The notes beneath the pieces are model-generated. The model saw nothing but the letters and a program-made list of their open reading frames with translations. It was not told where the DNA came from and searched no databases. Shown piece after piece: positions 27,533-39,900 of a DNA stretch of 64,000 bases (its first letter is position 1; each line of letters opens with the position of its first letter). This DNA comes from Trichoplax adhaerens (taxonomy: Eukaryota > Placozoa > Uniplacotomia > Trichoplacea > Trichoplacidae), in contig NW_002060958.1 in the NCBI RefSeq assembly GCF_000150275.1, positions 1,207,310 to 1,271,309 on the forward strand, given 5' to 3'. The position numbers and the translations under genes are program-made.

Positions 27533-28236
27533 CCCGGTGGTTCTACTGCGCCTAAATAGCGATGCAGTCAGTCAATCAAAAGATACTAGAACTATGAGGT
27601 CTGCCTATAAAGCATAGACTGCAATGCGCCATTTTGATAGGAGTTTTGAAGGAAACCCTCTGATGAATTCCCGCTGCATTAAGCCGTAGAATCCGTGTGG
27701 ACTGTCCAGTGGCTAGGAAGCGAGGATCAAAGTATAGAGGTACAGACACTGGTCTAGGCAGGGACTACTCAACCAAGAATTCTCCTTCAAAGGCGGTAAT
27801 TAAAACAATTTCCCTTATATCTTTTGAGAGAGAATTCTTAACTGAGTACAGGAGTCCCTGGCCTAGGCCATCTTGGAATTCTCTTCTACTAACAGACCAA
27901 GGTCCAGATCAGACGATGAAGATCTCCAGGTATAGTGTCCAAACTGGACTCCAGAGGAATAGCGTTTAGTACCGTATATTGTATGTGACTCAAGATGTCC
28001 TACAGTACAGTACTGCAAAACATCAATCGGTAGAATACATACATACGGTAGAGGCAAAACCTCGATGAAATTTGCTCTCACGTATGCTTGGTAGGCCTTG
28101 GGTAAAAGGTAAATCTACGGTTGCCAGGGACTACTAAAGAGAGAAGAGAGCGACTATACTGTAGTCTTGTTGTTGTTGTTCACTGCCTAAGGTGGTTGGG
28201 GATTATCGACAGCGATTGGAGTTCTACTCGTTGATC
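27533..28236. other. Spacer upstream of PPOX
   Basis: GC-richer than the left half of the window. It contains the imperfect foldback at 27750-27873 and no convincing coding exon; the 90-codon plus-strand frame at 27697-27969 overlaps the foldback and has no recognisable features. The PPOX promoter and 5' UTR should lie near 28100-28236, but no TATA box is evident. Confidence 0.5.
27750..27873. repeat. Imperfect inverted repeat (foldback)
   Basis: The arm at 27750-27793 (containing GGTCTAGGCAGGGACTA and AAGAATTCTC) matches the reverse complement of the arm at 27821-27873 (GGCCTAGGCCAGGGACT and AAGAATTCTC) with one gap of about five bases. The loop is about 27 nt. The copy is isolated and the origin is unknown. 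Confidence 0.6.
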
Positions 28237-31200
28237 ATGGCAGCCTCCAAATCAGTGGCAATAGTAGGAGGTGGCATTTCAGGTTTAGCTGCTGCTTTTC
28301 GATTAGCAAGACGAACGAGTCCGACTAGTTACAAAGTAACCATTTTTGAGTCGACCGATCGTGCTGGTGGTTGGATCCAGAGCACGGTAACTGACGAAGG
28401 CAACGTATTAGAAGGAGGCCCTCGAAGTGTACGACCAGCTGGATTATCCGGCAGAGCAGCGTTAAATTTGGTAGGTTATGATCGCGAACTATGAAGAAAC
28501 TGACCTTTGCAAACCTTGTACAAATCGATAGTGAGCGAATACTGTACAGGATAGCCAATGACCTCATTAATGACCAATATATTATTTATTTTGAAAGTCC
28601 GTAATTGCATTCGGGAATTGTAGTCCTCATCTACTGTCTCATAATCCAATTTTCCCCATTTCCCCAATCAACTTCCCAATAGTTTGGATTATAGGCCTTG
28701 TTTGGTGTCACGTTCTTCTCTTTGGGGAACATGGGGAAAGTTGATTAGCAGGGGAGACAATTTTTTGTTTAGCAGTCTCTGCCTCATTGCTGTCATCAAT
28801 ATTGTACCTTTCTTTTATCCCCCAAAATCGAGTTGAGTACGGTAGTATCTGGCAGTACGCCTACAATATTATGAAGTTACAGAATAGTCAACTAATCGAG
28901 CTGCTGTGGTTACTGTTACTTAGTAGTCTCCGTCTCATTGCTGTCTTCAATATTGTACCTTTCTTTTATCAAAAAATCGAGTTGACTACAGTGGAACCTG
29001 CCAGTATGCCTGCAATATTATGAAGTTACAGAATAGTCAACTGATCGGGCTACTGCTGTACATATCAATCGCAATGAAATGTTCATGTTGTTTTACAGAT
29101 CAATTCTGAAGTAATGTATTCTGTTATATTTCATTCATTACTGCAATGTTACCGCTATTATGCTGTGGCTATTTTGCTATGCATTACCACACTAACACGT
29201 TATTAAAATCAGGTGTATGAACTTGGCTTGCAAAATTCAATCATTGCAGTGAATTCAAAGCATCAAGCTGTAAGCAATCGCTACATTTATGTCTACAACA
29301 AATTGCACAAACTTCCATCTGGCTTGATGTCCATGTTGAAGCCAATTTCTCCATTCAGTAAGTCATTAATGTATATGATCCTTCGAGATTGGTGGATGCA
29401 TTACGGGACTAAACCCTCATTGAAAGATTCGGATGAAAGCGTTTATCAATTTTTTCAGCGTCGATTTAGTACAGAGGTAAAATTTTGGCATGAATTGTAA
29501 ATGAAAATCTGTATATTGTATACGATGCTAAAAATTAGTCATTCTTTGCTTTACTATGCTACGTACAAATATGCTGCAAGAGATACATTAGATACTAGTA
29601 ATTCATGATGATTTAGTAATAACTTATATAAAGTATGACGTTTTCCTAATAGTCTATCATTAGGTCGATTTCATGGGCGTTCTGGATGATTTTTCTTACT
29701 GAATGACTTCGCCAATTATAGTCGTACATCCGTAGTACTGTATTTATCATGCTGTTGATATTCACCTCATATTGCATTAGTTATGCAACAGTAGTTATAT
29801 GATAGAATGCACTTAATTCAATCCACATAGTAAGAAAACTGTAGTAAATCTTTAATTAAGTTTAGTAGAACAATTACACTTTTAGCGAGTAGATTCAATG
29901 ATATCTCTCATACCTATGTCAAAATTGTTCTTACAAATTTCGCAGCCAAGTGGAGAACTTCGAACGTACACGTTAATGATATTAACCAAATCAATTCAAA
30001 GTATACGAATGGTTAATAAACTAGTTATTCAATGTTAAATGTTATTCTTAATACTGTAAATTGGTTACTGATATTACTGCAACATTGATAAGGTCTCCAT
30101 GAGAAGAAGTATTTAGCTCTCGTTTGCGATTTCTTTGTTTAAATATAGATGGCAGATTTTTTAGCAGATCCCTTTTGCAGAGGAACATCGGCAGGCGACG
30201 CGCGTAAATTAAGCATGAAAGCATGCTTTCCTCAAGTCGTCAACTACGAAGAGCAGTATGGATCAATTTTAGCCGGAGCATTACTCGATAAAGCTATTCC
30301 AATAAGTGAGGCTGATTGTCCCCTTGTTTATCAAGCGAAGAAAGAACGATGGCGGATGTGGACGCTGCAAAATGGTATGGAAACACTGGTTAACGAGTTA
30401 TTTAAACAATTAACAAAATGTGGAGTTAATATTCAACTGAATACGAAATGCCAGCAAATGTCGTTTTTATCGGATGGTAAAGTCATGGTAATGGCATTGA
30501 TATGATATTCGTAATACGTATAGTTTTAAGCAGTATCTGGCATTCGTATGTTTTAAGTATTCTACACGTCTTGACGCGTAGATTAACTCAAGTGAAGGAT
30601 TACAGGATTTTGATCACGTTATATGTGCGTTGCCAGCGAAGAATCTTGGTGCAATTCTATCGTCCCAGCATCCGACCCTTTCTAGTAAACTTTCGAAGAT
30701 TGAAAGTATAACTGTTGCTGTGGTTAATCTAATTTATGATGAAGCTATTCCAGCTGTAAACGGCTTTGGCCATTTAGTACCTTCGATTGAAAGTCCTGGA
30801 ATATTAGGAATTATTTACGACTCTTGTGGTTTTCCTCAACTGGATTCAAAAACAAAATCTTCGACGCGATTTAGTGTAAGTTCAATTGTCTTCAAAATAG
30901 GATGTGCATTCCGTTATCTGCTTATTGTCCAGAATGCTACGCAATAAATAAATCTAATTATTGTAGTCGATTTTCTCAGTTCTGTTGTATCGGTTTCTCA
31001 ATATAGGTGTTGATGGGGGGTGCATGGTTTAGCCAAATCCATAAAGAAAACGCAACAGATGACTATTACATACAAATGGCAGTGAATGCTGTTCGGAATC
31101 AGTTGGGTGTAAAATTAGAGCCATCGACGGTCAAATTATCGATGCAAAGAGATTGCATTCCGCAGTATACAATTGGCCATTTACCTCTTGTTAGGCAGAT

Positions 31201-31315
31201 CTTTGACTATATTGCTATGCATAGCTTGCCAATGTCATTGGTTGGTGCTTCTTATCAAGGTATTGGACTAGCCGATTGCATACGTAATGCAAATTTAGCT
31301 GCTGATAGGATATAG
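28237..31315 (+). CDS. PPOX: Protoporphyrinogen oxidase
   Basis: Oxidises protoporphyrinogen IX to protoporphyrin IX, the penultimate step of haem synthesis, as an FAD enzyme of the mitochondrial inner membrane. Five exons join in phase 0: 28237-28470, 29213-29476, 30149-30487, 30582-30875 and 31007-31315, giving 479 residues, close to the usual animal length of about 477. Residues 7-20 hold the FAD dinucleotide-binding motif (VAIVGGGISGLAAA). The conserved GPRSVRPAG follows near residue 66, and the C-terminal FAD-binding segment reads CIPQYTIGH then SLVGASYQGIGLADCI. The start was chosen at the ATG just before the FAD motif; there is no long presequence, as is normal for animal PPOX. The acceptor of exon 4 (GACGCGTAG at 30581) was preferred to the later ACAG at 30605 because it restores residues expected in the family; both keep frame. 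All key motifs are intact. Confidence 0.95.
28651..28740. repeat. Short inverted repeat in PPOX intron 1
   Basis: TTTCCCCATTTCCCCAA near 28651-28667 matches the reverse complement of 28723-28740 (TTGGGGAACATGGGGAAA) with one extra base. The loop is about 55 nt. Confidence 0.5.
28771..29058. repeat. Two-copy tandem repeat in PPOX intron 1
   Basis: A unit of about 151 bp occurs twice, starting at 28771 and 28922. Both copies contain TCAATATTGTACCTTTCTTT and ATTATGAAGTTACAGAATAG. They differ by scattered substitutions, so the duplication is not recent. The copies lie wholly within intron 1 (28471-29212). Confidence 0.85.
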
Positions 31316-32800
31316 TAAATAGTTCGTATACTGCAGTTCAATTTTATCAATCTTTCTTAATAATAACATTGCTATGTTACTGTATTGATGTTCGACTGAG
31401 TAATCTTAATGAATATTTCTATATATTGATAGATAGGCTTTGCAGTGTATTTTAGTATTTTTATAGGATTGTAATAATGCTATCTTTTAGATGTTTCTAT
31501 CCAATAATTTATTGTTCAAACGTTCTATTGGACAGGCAGTCTGATTTATAAAATGAGTGATAAACAATTAAGAGTCGATTAGATTGACTGTGCAGGAATT
31601 AGCGTAGAACTATTCTGGCAATATTTTTGATGAATACTAGCATTGGAATAAGTGCAGAGTAAGGAACAATGCTTGAGTGTTAATAACTTACTATACTGTC
31701 GTAGTTCAAGATGCAGTGACAACTCATATATAGGCTACGAATGTTGGAAGAATTGGTGATTCAACTTCACTATTGGCTAACTGAGGAAATCAATTATTAA
31801 GAATCATTTTTATTACAGATATAATTACTGACTGAAATGCATATATGTACTGTACTATGCATTACCACCACAGTATCATGAAAATGAAAATTTTAATAAA
31901 AATTGTAGAAAATGAAGAGTAGGTTGCTTGGTCGCTTCCGCAGCCGAGCTATTGTACTGTACAAATAGACTATAATAACGATTAAGCGTGGAATAGGCGT
32001 ATATAATTGGTGATGTTTTGAATTGTAGATACTGATTCTGAAAATATGGGTTAATTTATTTAAATAGCTGTCACTACGAATAGCAATGAGTACGGTACGA
32101 GATCGCTTACTTATCAATAATCCTAGATACTTTGTTTAGTGAAAAAAAAAAAAAATGGATGATGTAAATGTTTAAATCACGATGTATTTACAGGGTTATG
32201 CGAAGAATTTCCTGCAGCGTCGTGTCGGTTGAGATATACTGTATTCCGTAACGAAATGAATAAGTGATATCGCTCACATAAACCTACAGGACGACTATAA
32301 GCACTGACAATCTCCTATCGTCAAGAGGAGCAGTAATACAACACTAGTCTCTCTTCGACATCGCTGAACCCAAACTTTATTTAAAAAGTCAGTCAATTTA
32401 TAAAATCTCCATCAACATCAATTATTATCAGATTATAGATAATATTCTAAAACAGCAGTACGTAGTTATCTATTTTGAACATGTTTTTTAAAACGTCGTG
32501 GATAAATTAATGAAAATGCATTCCTGGATAAATTATCTAATGGAATGTACAGTATGTTACGACCATAAAAGTTAAAAGTTATGCCGTAATATCTGGGCTA
32601 GAGCCTTGAATTATCTTTTCAAGATGCTATTTACGCGTATGGTTAATGTTGATGAAAATGTAAGATACGACTGATTCAGTGCTTATTCGCTCGCTGTGAG
32701 AAAACGAAATGGAAGTCATCTTCGAAAATTTGTTGCGTTATGAAATCGATCAAATAGTATCATGTCACGGCATACAAGTAGCTAATCGTAGACAATCTGA
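31316..32800. other. Intergenic spacer downstream of PPOX
   Basis: PPOX 3' UTR followed by AT-rich sequence. It contains a run of 14 A at 32142-32155. No further gene is supported. Confidence 0.5.
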
Positions 32801-33310
32801 TTGCCTAATCATGTCATGACAGTTTATTCATTTATTGATTAGAAATATAGAACCAACGTCTTCTATTGCAGTTGTGACCATAAAGCAAATCGTGCAGAAA
32901 ATGATCCCACAATCAGAATCATTTGCTATCACTTACTCTCTGTATACAGTACAGTAGTGTAATTTGTTGCCTAATCATGTCATAACAGTTTTTCATTTAT
33001 TGATTGGAAATATAGAACCAACGTCTTCTATTGCAGTTGTGACCATAAAGCAAATCGTACAGAAACTGATCCCACAGTCAGAATCATTTGCTTATTTTGC
33101 TATCACTTACTCTCAGTATACAGTACAGTAGTGTAATTTGTTGCCTAATCATGTCATAACAGTTTTTCATTTATTGATTGGAAATATAGAACCAACGTCT
33201 TCTATTGCAGTTGTGACCATAAAGCAAATCGTGCAGAAAATGATCCCACAATCAGAATCATTTGCTATCACTTACTCTCAGTATACAGTACAGTAGTGTA
33301 ATTTGTTGAC
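32801..33310. repeat. Three-copy tandem repeat, ~166-174 bp
   Basis: Copies start at 32801, 32967 and 33141, each beginning TTGCCTAATCATGTCAT. The unit includes ATATAGAACCAACGTCTTCT and ends with a GTATACAGTACAGTAGTGTA block. The middle copy carries an extra CTTATTTTG near its end. Similarity between copies is very high, implying recent expansion or homogenisation. No open frame spans the units. Confidence 0.9.
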
Positions 33311-34100
33311 TTGCTAATAAGGTATGGATTAATGAATTAACAAACTTTCTTTCATTAATGAATTAATGATGTCATTCTTGGTGGAGCAATACGCGTCAAA
33401 ATAGTTGATCGCTTTAGTCGCCCAGTGATGGAAAATCATTTATTCTTTCTTTTTGCGACTACTCAACTTCTTTTTTGGTAGTTTTGATCCTAAATACTTT
33501 AATTGTACAGTTATTGATAGTGCAATGTCATCCGTTTTCTTCGATATGTTTGCGAATGGTCCAAACTAGAAGAAAAACGCTTGGATCCTATCCATATATG
33601 CGCGTACATATGGGGGATCACGTCGTCTCTTCCTGCCCAAAACGAGTCCCTTTAATTACGATTGGGCTAGTACCGACAGATGGACAGGATGGCGGTACCG
33701 GTACAGGGCTAAAAATAAGTCAATCTTGATGGAATGTTCTAGAATGCGATGGTAAATGTGATATTGCGCACTCTCAGAATACCCTCTCTGACTTATAAGA
33801 CACAGGACTGAACTGTACTGGTACATAGTCCAGTACAGTTTCTTTATTATGCTTGCATAATACACCATGATGATAGCATTGGTACAGTACAGTATACTGT
33901 AGTAGTGCAACGGTAGTGGACTAAAAGTGGATCAAGAAAAACTTGAATTCATTAATCCCATAAATAAAGGATATATACTGTACAGTGGACACTATACTAT
34001 GGACTATGGACTACCTAAAAAAAGACCTTTTCCCTATTAGTCCATATGATACGAGGCCATTTTTGACGGTACTTTACCATAGTTGCCATTGTGACTTGGA

Positions 34101-34108
34101 TGACGTCA
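34101..34108. promoter_or_regulatory. CRE/ATF palindrome TGACGTCA
   Basis: A perfect TGACGTCA lies about 880 bp upstream of the bZIP start codon, with a further GACGTCA at about 34425 and TGACGTG at about 34445. Such sites bind CREB/ATF-type bZIP dimers in animals. Clustering ahead of a bZIP gene fits bZIP regulation, but chance occurrence cannot be excluded. Confidence 0.35.
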
Positions 34109-34825
34109 GAATTCAACACGGTTCAATGCATACGTGGAAGTAGTAACCAAGTGACGATGGTACCGGACTACCAGTACAGTACAATATTTGAGCTACAGTA
34201 CACAGTACGCACTGAGTGCGTTTGTGCTTGGCTAAGACAGTAGCCAACTGCTCAGAACATATCGATAGCCTATGTATTTTCACTAGGGATTCCTTTTTCC
34301 TTTTACAGTCTATTTTCATCGGCGCTACAGTGCAGCAGCAGAGTCCAAGTTGGTTATTTATTTACGGGACGGTTGAAACGAATTTATTTTCACCCCCTTT
34401 GCTTGACTGACTTGTTAAAGGTCAGACGTCACATAGCAGACGGTTGACGTGCAGTGCATTGAAAGTTAGTACCGTATTCGGTACAGTACAGTACGATATA
34501 GACTTGTGTATCAGATCATTACGGACCAGTCTGCTTGAGTTGGCCCTCTTGCTTTTTTTTCTTGTCTGTCTTTGCTACGGCACTCCTGTTGGCCATTTTC
34601 TTCCATAGCTGGTTAAAAGAGAAAATTTATAGTCTAATTAAAAGGTAAAGAACACTAACGATTTTTGTCTTATTCTTAGATTTTTTCCAATTTGTCTATA
34701 GTACTACCTTGTTGATGAGGAAAGACACCTTTTGGGTGATTGATCGTTTCATAGAAAGTAAAGTCAATGAGTGTTTTTCTCCATTTTCTTGTTTTGACAC
34801 AGTACAGTGAAAAGTGAGAAAGATA

Positions 34826-34843
34826 CAGAGAGAGAGAGAGAGA
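34826..34843. repeat. GA microsatellite
   Basis: An uninterrupted AG/GA dinucleotide run about 140 bp upstream of the bZIP start codon, probably in its promoter or 5' UTR. Confidence 0.8.
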
Positions 34844-34981
34844 AAAATCCACTTGAAAGTACTGTTTTGGTGAAGAAAGTGCTGACAGAAATAATTTCGA
34901 CTGTTAGTTCAATTCAATATTGATACAACTCCACTTGGCGACAACGCCATTCTTGGATAGAAAGAAATCAAAGGTACAGTG

Positions 34982-36940
34982 ATGCTTTCAGCAACGGATC
35001 TACAACAGTTCATCGTCGGTATTTTAACCGATGTAGCAACGTTATATGTTTGCGCATCAAGACAAGAACTGATGCCATATTTAAAATTGGATGACAATGT
35101 CATCCATAAAATGAAATCGCCAATGTGGGATGAAGCTGTAAAAACGATGAGTAAATATCCACAAAGTACTTTACAATTTCCTTCGGGTTATCATAACAGC
35201 TTTTCACATAATATTCACTGGCCAACTCAAGCGGTTGTTGCTTTCTTTGATGTGGTACCCGACGAACAAAATATCAACGAGCAGGCTGACAACGGCAACA
35301 GCAATGAAATGCCGAATGAACTTGCCAATGATGATGAAATGGATGATATTTTCTCAAATGTTGAGGAAGAAATTACCACAGACTACAATACCAACTTGTT
35401 AACTCCTGGAGAACTATCATCAGCTGTTCTCTCCATGAAATCCAATACCACGGGTGAATTCGATTGGGATTATTGGCATTTTGGTAATGATGACACCCCC
35501 AACATGCTGCCATTAAATGGTTGGAAAGGCGATGACAATAAAGGCATTGCATCATTGACTGGCAACGCTGTCAATGGTCTCAACGATGAAGACTCATTCG
35601 CGTTAGCTAATATCGTTGATGATGATGATAATAACAATTTGGGTGTGAGTGAAGATTGGTGGGGGCAATTGCCGACTGATTTCGTCGATAGCCCAAGCGA
35701 AGGATGTAGTAATGGCTATAGAAGTGACGGCAATAATACCGATCAAAGTATCTCACCATCTGTGATTGCTGCCGACAGCGACAGCAACAGTCGTAGCGAA
35801 GCATGGGATCAAATCAAGAAACATATCAATGATGATGAGGTTCTACTTCACTCTATCAATAGCTTAGCATCTCATCAAAGTTCGCAGGGATTTCTACCAT
35901 TTATTCCTCCAAATATAGCAGATATTAGCCCTATTTCTCGTAATGGATTTAGTTGGGATCATTCTGGACAAGATGATGCATCTGGCTTTAATACAAATCA
36001 AAACGATTTATTTCACGAATTAGGATTAGAATTAGATGTTCTTGGTAGTCAAAGCAATAATGAAGCTTCCTTACATCTTAATAGAGATGGACCGCTCAGT
36101 ATCTCGACCACGAATGATAATCATTTTCTACATCATGGAATACCCAATAGTTCTTTTAATAATGCCACCGGTAATCCTTATGGTGAGTTCTTTGATCTAA
36201 TGGGTTTAGATAATCAATCTCCAACTGGCGAATTAAAAGGCGACTTACCTTTCCAACCAATACAAGCGTCCAGAAATGGAGTTGCTTCAAATGCTAGCCA
36301 ACCTCATGTCCCACCTTATAGCAGTAGCTCATCCTCTTCAAGGGATGCAGTATATGCGTTATTTACCGATAGCCGCCCTTACGAATGTAACCCTCAAACC
36401 ATGGGTGCAACGATGGACATGGGAACTTTTTTCGGTTATAACAATGATGCTATTCGGCTAGAAAATTCCATGGTTGATTCTCATCAGGTTGCCAGTCAAA
36501 GTCAGCCTATTGGCGAATGGGCGTCTGCTAATGGGACTGTTGTTTATGGTGAGACGCAAAGCGAATTTGCTGAAATATTTGGTGTACCAACCAATAGCAT
36601 GTTAGTTTTACCAGTACCTGAGCGCGAATTAGTTGACATGCCTGTTAATGAGTTTCTAGCCATGATTGAGCGTTTACCCAGTGATGTTGCAGCCCTTGCT
36701 AGAGATGTTAGGAGACGTGGCAAAAATAAGTTTGCGGCTCGTAACTGTCGAAAAAGAAAGATCGACGACATAGATGGCTTAAAAGATGAAGTAGACGAAT
36801 TAGAAGTGCAGAAAGAGAGTCTGCTTGCAGAAGTTAAAAAACTCGAAGAAGAAAGCGAGAAATATCGTAAAAAAAGTGAAGCCATGTACAAGAAAATCGA
36901 AAAATATGTAAAAATGAAGGAAGCTAACAATCGATCTTGA
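34982..36940 (+). CDS. NFE2L: CNC-family bZIP factor (NFE2L/NRF-like), single exon
   Basis: Nuclear regulator of oxidative-stress and proteostasis genes, expected to bind ARE/MARE sites as a dimer with a small Maf protein. The 652-residue frame is uninterrupted. Residues about 544-573 form the CNC homology region (VPERELVDMPVNEFLAMIER). The basic region (about 574-593) has RDVRRRGKNKFAARNCRKRK, nearly the vertebrate NRF consensus, and a heptad leucine zipper follows to about residue 645. The N-terminal 530 residues are acidic, Asn/Ser/Asp-rich and probably activating. TTGEF (about 156-160) and SPTGEL (about 413-418) resemble KEAP1-binding TGE motifs, the second close to the phosphorylatable form in SQSTM1. 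The start MLSATDLQQFIVGIL is mildly hydrophobic and reminiscent of the NRF1 membrane anchor, a weak match. The C-terminal Neh3 extension of NRF2 is absent. The ATG at 34982 is the first in frame. Whether it groups with NRF1, NRF2, NF-E2 or arthropod CncC cannot be decided by eye. Confidence 0.9.
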   Translation: MLSATDLQQFIVGILTDVATLYVCASRQELMPYLKLDDNVIHKMKSPMWDEAVKTMSKYPQSTLQFPSGYHNSFSHNIHWPTQAVVAFFDVVPDEQNINEQADNGNSNEMPNELANDDEMDDIFSNVEEEITTDYNTNLLTPGELSSAVLSMKSNTTGEFDWDYWHFGNDDTPNMLPLNGWKGDDNKGIASLTGNAVNGLNDEDSFALANIVDDDDNNNLGVSEDWWGQLPTDFVDSPSEGCSNGYRSDGNNTDQSISPSVIAADSDSNSRSEAWDQIKKHINDDEVLLHSINSLASHQSSQGFLPFIPPNIADISPISRNGFSWDHSGQDDASGFNTNQNDLFHELGLELDVLGSQSNNEASLHLNRDGPLSISTTNDNHFLHHGIPNSSFNNATGNPYGEFFDLMGLDNQSPTGELKGDLPFQPIQASRNGVASNASQPHVPPYSSSSSSSRDAVYALFTDSRPYECNPQTMGATMDMGTFFGYNNDAIRLENSMVDSHQVASQSQPIGEWASANGTVVYGETQSEFAEIFGVPTNSMLVLPVPERELVDMPVNEFLAMIERLPSDVAALARDVRRRGKNKFAARNCRKRKIDDIDGLKDEVDELEVQKESLLAEVKKLEEESEKYRKKSEAMYKKIEKYVKMKEANNRS

Positions 36941-39900
36941 ATGAATGTTCCAATGTGATGCCTATCTTAAGTTCCTGTAGTCTGAAGAACGATTCTTTTT
37001 AATTAAAGATCCTATTTGAAAAACATCGTACTAACAGCATGTTGATAGCATGGTAGACAACAATCGTAGTAGCTGTTGTACCAAATATGATGTTAACCTT
37101 TGTGTAAAACACTACGTGGCGACAGTTTGTTAATATTGTATGCAGACGCATTCGTTATGAACTTTTAATTCATAAAATACATTTACATATGTATTTATCA
37201 ACATTTTATTTTTTTGGTCGCCAATGGCAGTATCAACCCATGTTTGATCATAAAAATTTACTTTGAAGGCCTTATTATTGGACTGAAAGATTTTAACTGT
37301 TAAGCATGTGTTGAAATCTTCAGCAAGGCATAAGATATCTAGAATAATGATATCTGGTGCTTTGGTTATTATCGTATATAGAGTTTATCTGTTTTCCTGG
37401 CTCAGACTACAGCATTGGTTCTAAGGCGAACAATCGGCAACTTTTGATTTAATGTACATAACATTTTGTTGCAAATCGGCTATGCGCTATTACTTCTTGC
37501 CGTTTCAACTATAAAATTGACTATACTAGCGTTTACGGTTAGCCGTTGTTACCTATCTTTATATGAAATGGATTGAAGTTGCTGTCATGAAATAGATATG
37601 TGCATCTTTCTAGTATCAATAATTAATAGTAAGATGAAAGTAGACAAGTTATGCGTATACATATTTTGGTATTGCTTCTGCTGTTACTTGTTATTAGGTC
37701 AATAATATTGCTTGTATGAATTTATCTAAGTCTTGCTTTCTAATTATGATTACTTAGCAATGTCATGCCAGCATTATCAAATTCAGAATATGATAGAATT
37801 GTTTCTTTATCGATAATCTATCATGTTAGTTTTTGGTGATATAAATCCAATAGTTTAAGTCTTTATTTGTTATCGATACTTAGTATCGCTGATAACTTTA
37901 GAACTCTTTGATCGACAATAATAAAATTAGCTGCTTTTAAGCGGTCTTAATGTATTCAGGCATTGACTAATTATTCGGCTTTGGGAGGCTAGGATATCCT
38001 CGATTGATTTTCATTACTGCAAAGAGCATACAAGGGCTAGAGGATTACAGTCTTGTAAATAGGATGCCACAGGAAATTACATCACTATGTAGCCATTTTG
38101 CAGTTATAGAATTAATTTTGGGAGTTTTAGTTACTGAACCGCTGTTGTAAATTGCTATTCATTCCGTCAAGTTAACTATCTTGGGTTAATTTGTTCAACT
38201 TTTATCAATTCTGTATGTAACATTTACGTTTTATCGTCAATAACGTACAACTGTTACAGATGCCTAATTTTACTTTAGCTAAAATTTAAAATACTTTGAT
38301 AGCAGTTCTATCATACCATTATTAGCTGCATACTTTGCTCAAATAAGGCCGTAAAGAAAACGTAGGTTACTTTTTGGATGTACGGCTCTGTATTGATAAC
38401 AACATCGTTGCAGTTTAAGCAAATATCTTGCACTTGATGCGACAGGATCTATCAGCGATCTCTTGAGAATTTATGGAATGAGTTTGCAAGTTAGACGGCA
38501 GGGGTAAATCGTCATACAGCGTTAGAGGAAGTACTTAATTATTTTTCATTTAAGAATTGGGTAACGGAATCATTTATTAACTGCTGAATTATGAATCTTT
38601 GAAATTTCGTCTACGCCATGCACTACAGATTCAGTAGTCTATGATATTGGAGCTATAGCGCTTACCGTTTCTGCTTGCTACCAGCTTTTGCATTATATAC
38701 AGTACTTTAGTTTCGAAAATGTAACATATACCCTAACCTAAACTCAAATCATGCAATAGATTTTACTGTAGTGCATAATCTGGAGCTGAGTAGAGAATAA
38801 CGAAACATTATTGAATTTACTTGCCATGGCGTGTCTATTAACTCTCGCTAATTGTTATATTCATATAGCATGCAAATAGGTTATCTACTCTCTATTGCAT
38901 AAGTTGTTTTGGTCTTAGAAATTTGCAGTTATTAACAAGTCTGTTGCTATCTTTCATCATTATTATTATGCTGTACTTTTCTCCTATATATATAAACATT
39001 TTCAGTAACTGCATTTATAGTATCAGCTTATGTTGCACAATACATATTACCTTGGATCACACACAGTATTGTATTGCACGAAATAAATTACCGCAATTAG
39101 ATCTAGTGACCAGAATAATGATGAAAATCAAAAAATTACTCACTGTCCTTTACGATAGGATCAAATTTTGTCCTCAAAGTACTGAACGTAATAATATTTA
39201 TTCGATCAGAAGACCGTATTCATAAATCATACTCATAAACTTACATTATTGCAATTAGCTAACTTTTATTTGACATTTGGGCGAAGTAATATTTTCGGGA
39301 CAACTGTCAGCGATGCAGTAATATTGTTTCTAAAGCAATATTTATATGGCTCCATGCCTATCATAACTTTATTTTATAACAATAAAATGCAAACAAACAT
39401 CGTGTTTTTTAAACAAATAAATACCAATGATAGGAGAAAACGGTTTTCTTTCAATTAATTGAAACAAATATTAGTTAATTAAAAAATGCGGTAGTAAAAT
39501 AGTTGCATGATTTAATGGTATGACTAATGACTGGAAACCATTGAGAATAATTTATCCTCTCTAAAATAACCTTAGTAAGTTTATTGTTATGTATTAGGCT
39601 AGCGTCACATTTGTTCTTATTTAAGTCACTTTGTCTGTGTTATGCCTTTTATCAAATTATAGATAATAGGAATAGGAACTCTTGACAACTGCAGCATGAT
39701 ACTATAGTGTTGGACTACCTTAATATAAGCATGAAAGAAAAGGTACAACAATTTAATTACCATACTAAACTTTGCAAAGCAATTTTATTCAAATAAAGTA
39801 CGTAAGTATCCTTAAATATACAATCACGTAGCTACAGACATTGAGGCGCATGCTAAGGGTAAATGGCTTCATGATATCAAATTTGTCGTATAGCAGTAAT

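Larger units (their letters stand above)
33311..34981. other. Region upstream of the bZIP gene
   Basis: GC-richer spacer with many GTACAGTAC-type palindromes (about 33810-34500), a GA microsatellite at 34826-34843 and CRE-like sites. Probably the promoter and 5' UTR of the CNC-bZIP gene. Short open frames here (33475-33729, 34216-34410) have no recognisable product. Confidence 0.5.

Noticed and set aside
36544-36930. 128-codon minus-strand frame opposite the bZIP C-terminus
   Set aside because: It is the shadow of the basic/leucine-zipper coding region on the other strand.
38923-39458. Two adjacent plus-strand frames of 100 and 69 codons
   Set aside because: No ATG starts, no signal peptide or domain, and AT-driven composition.
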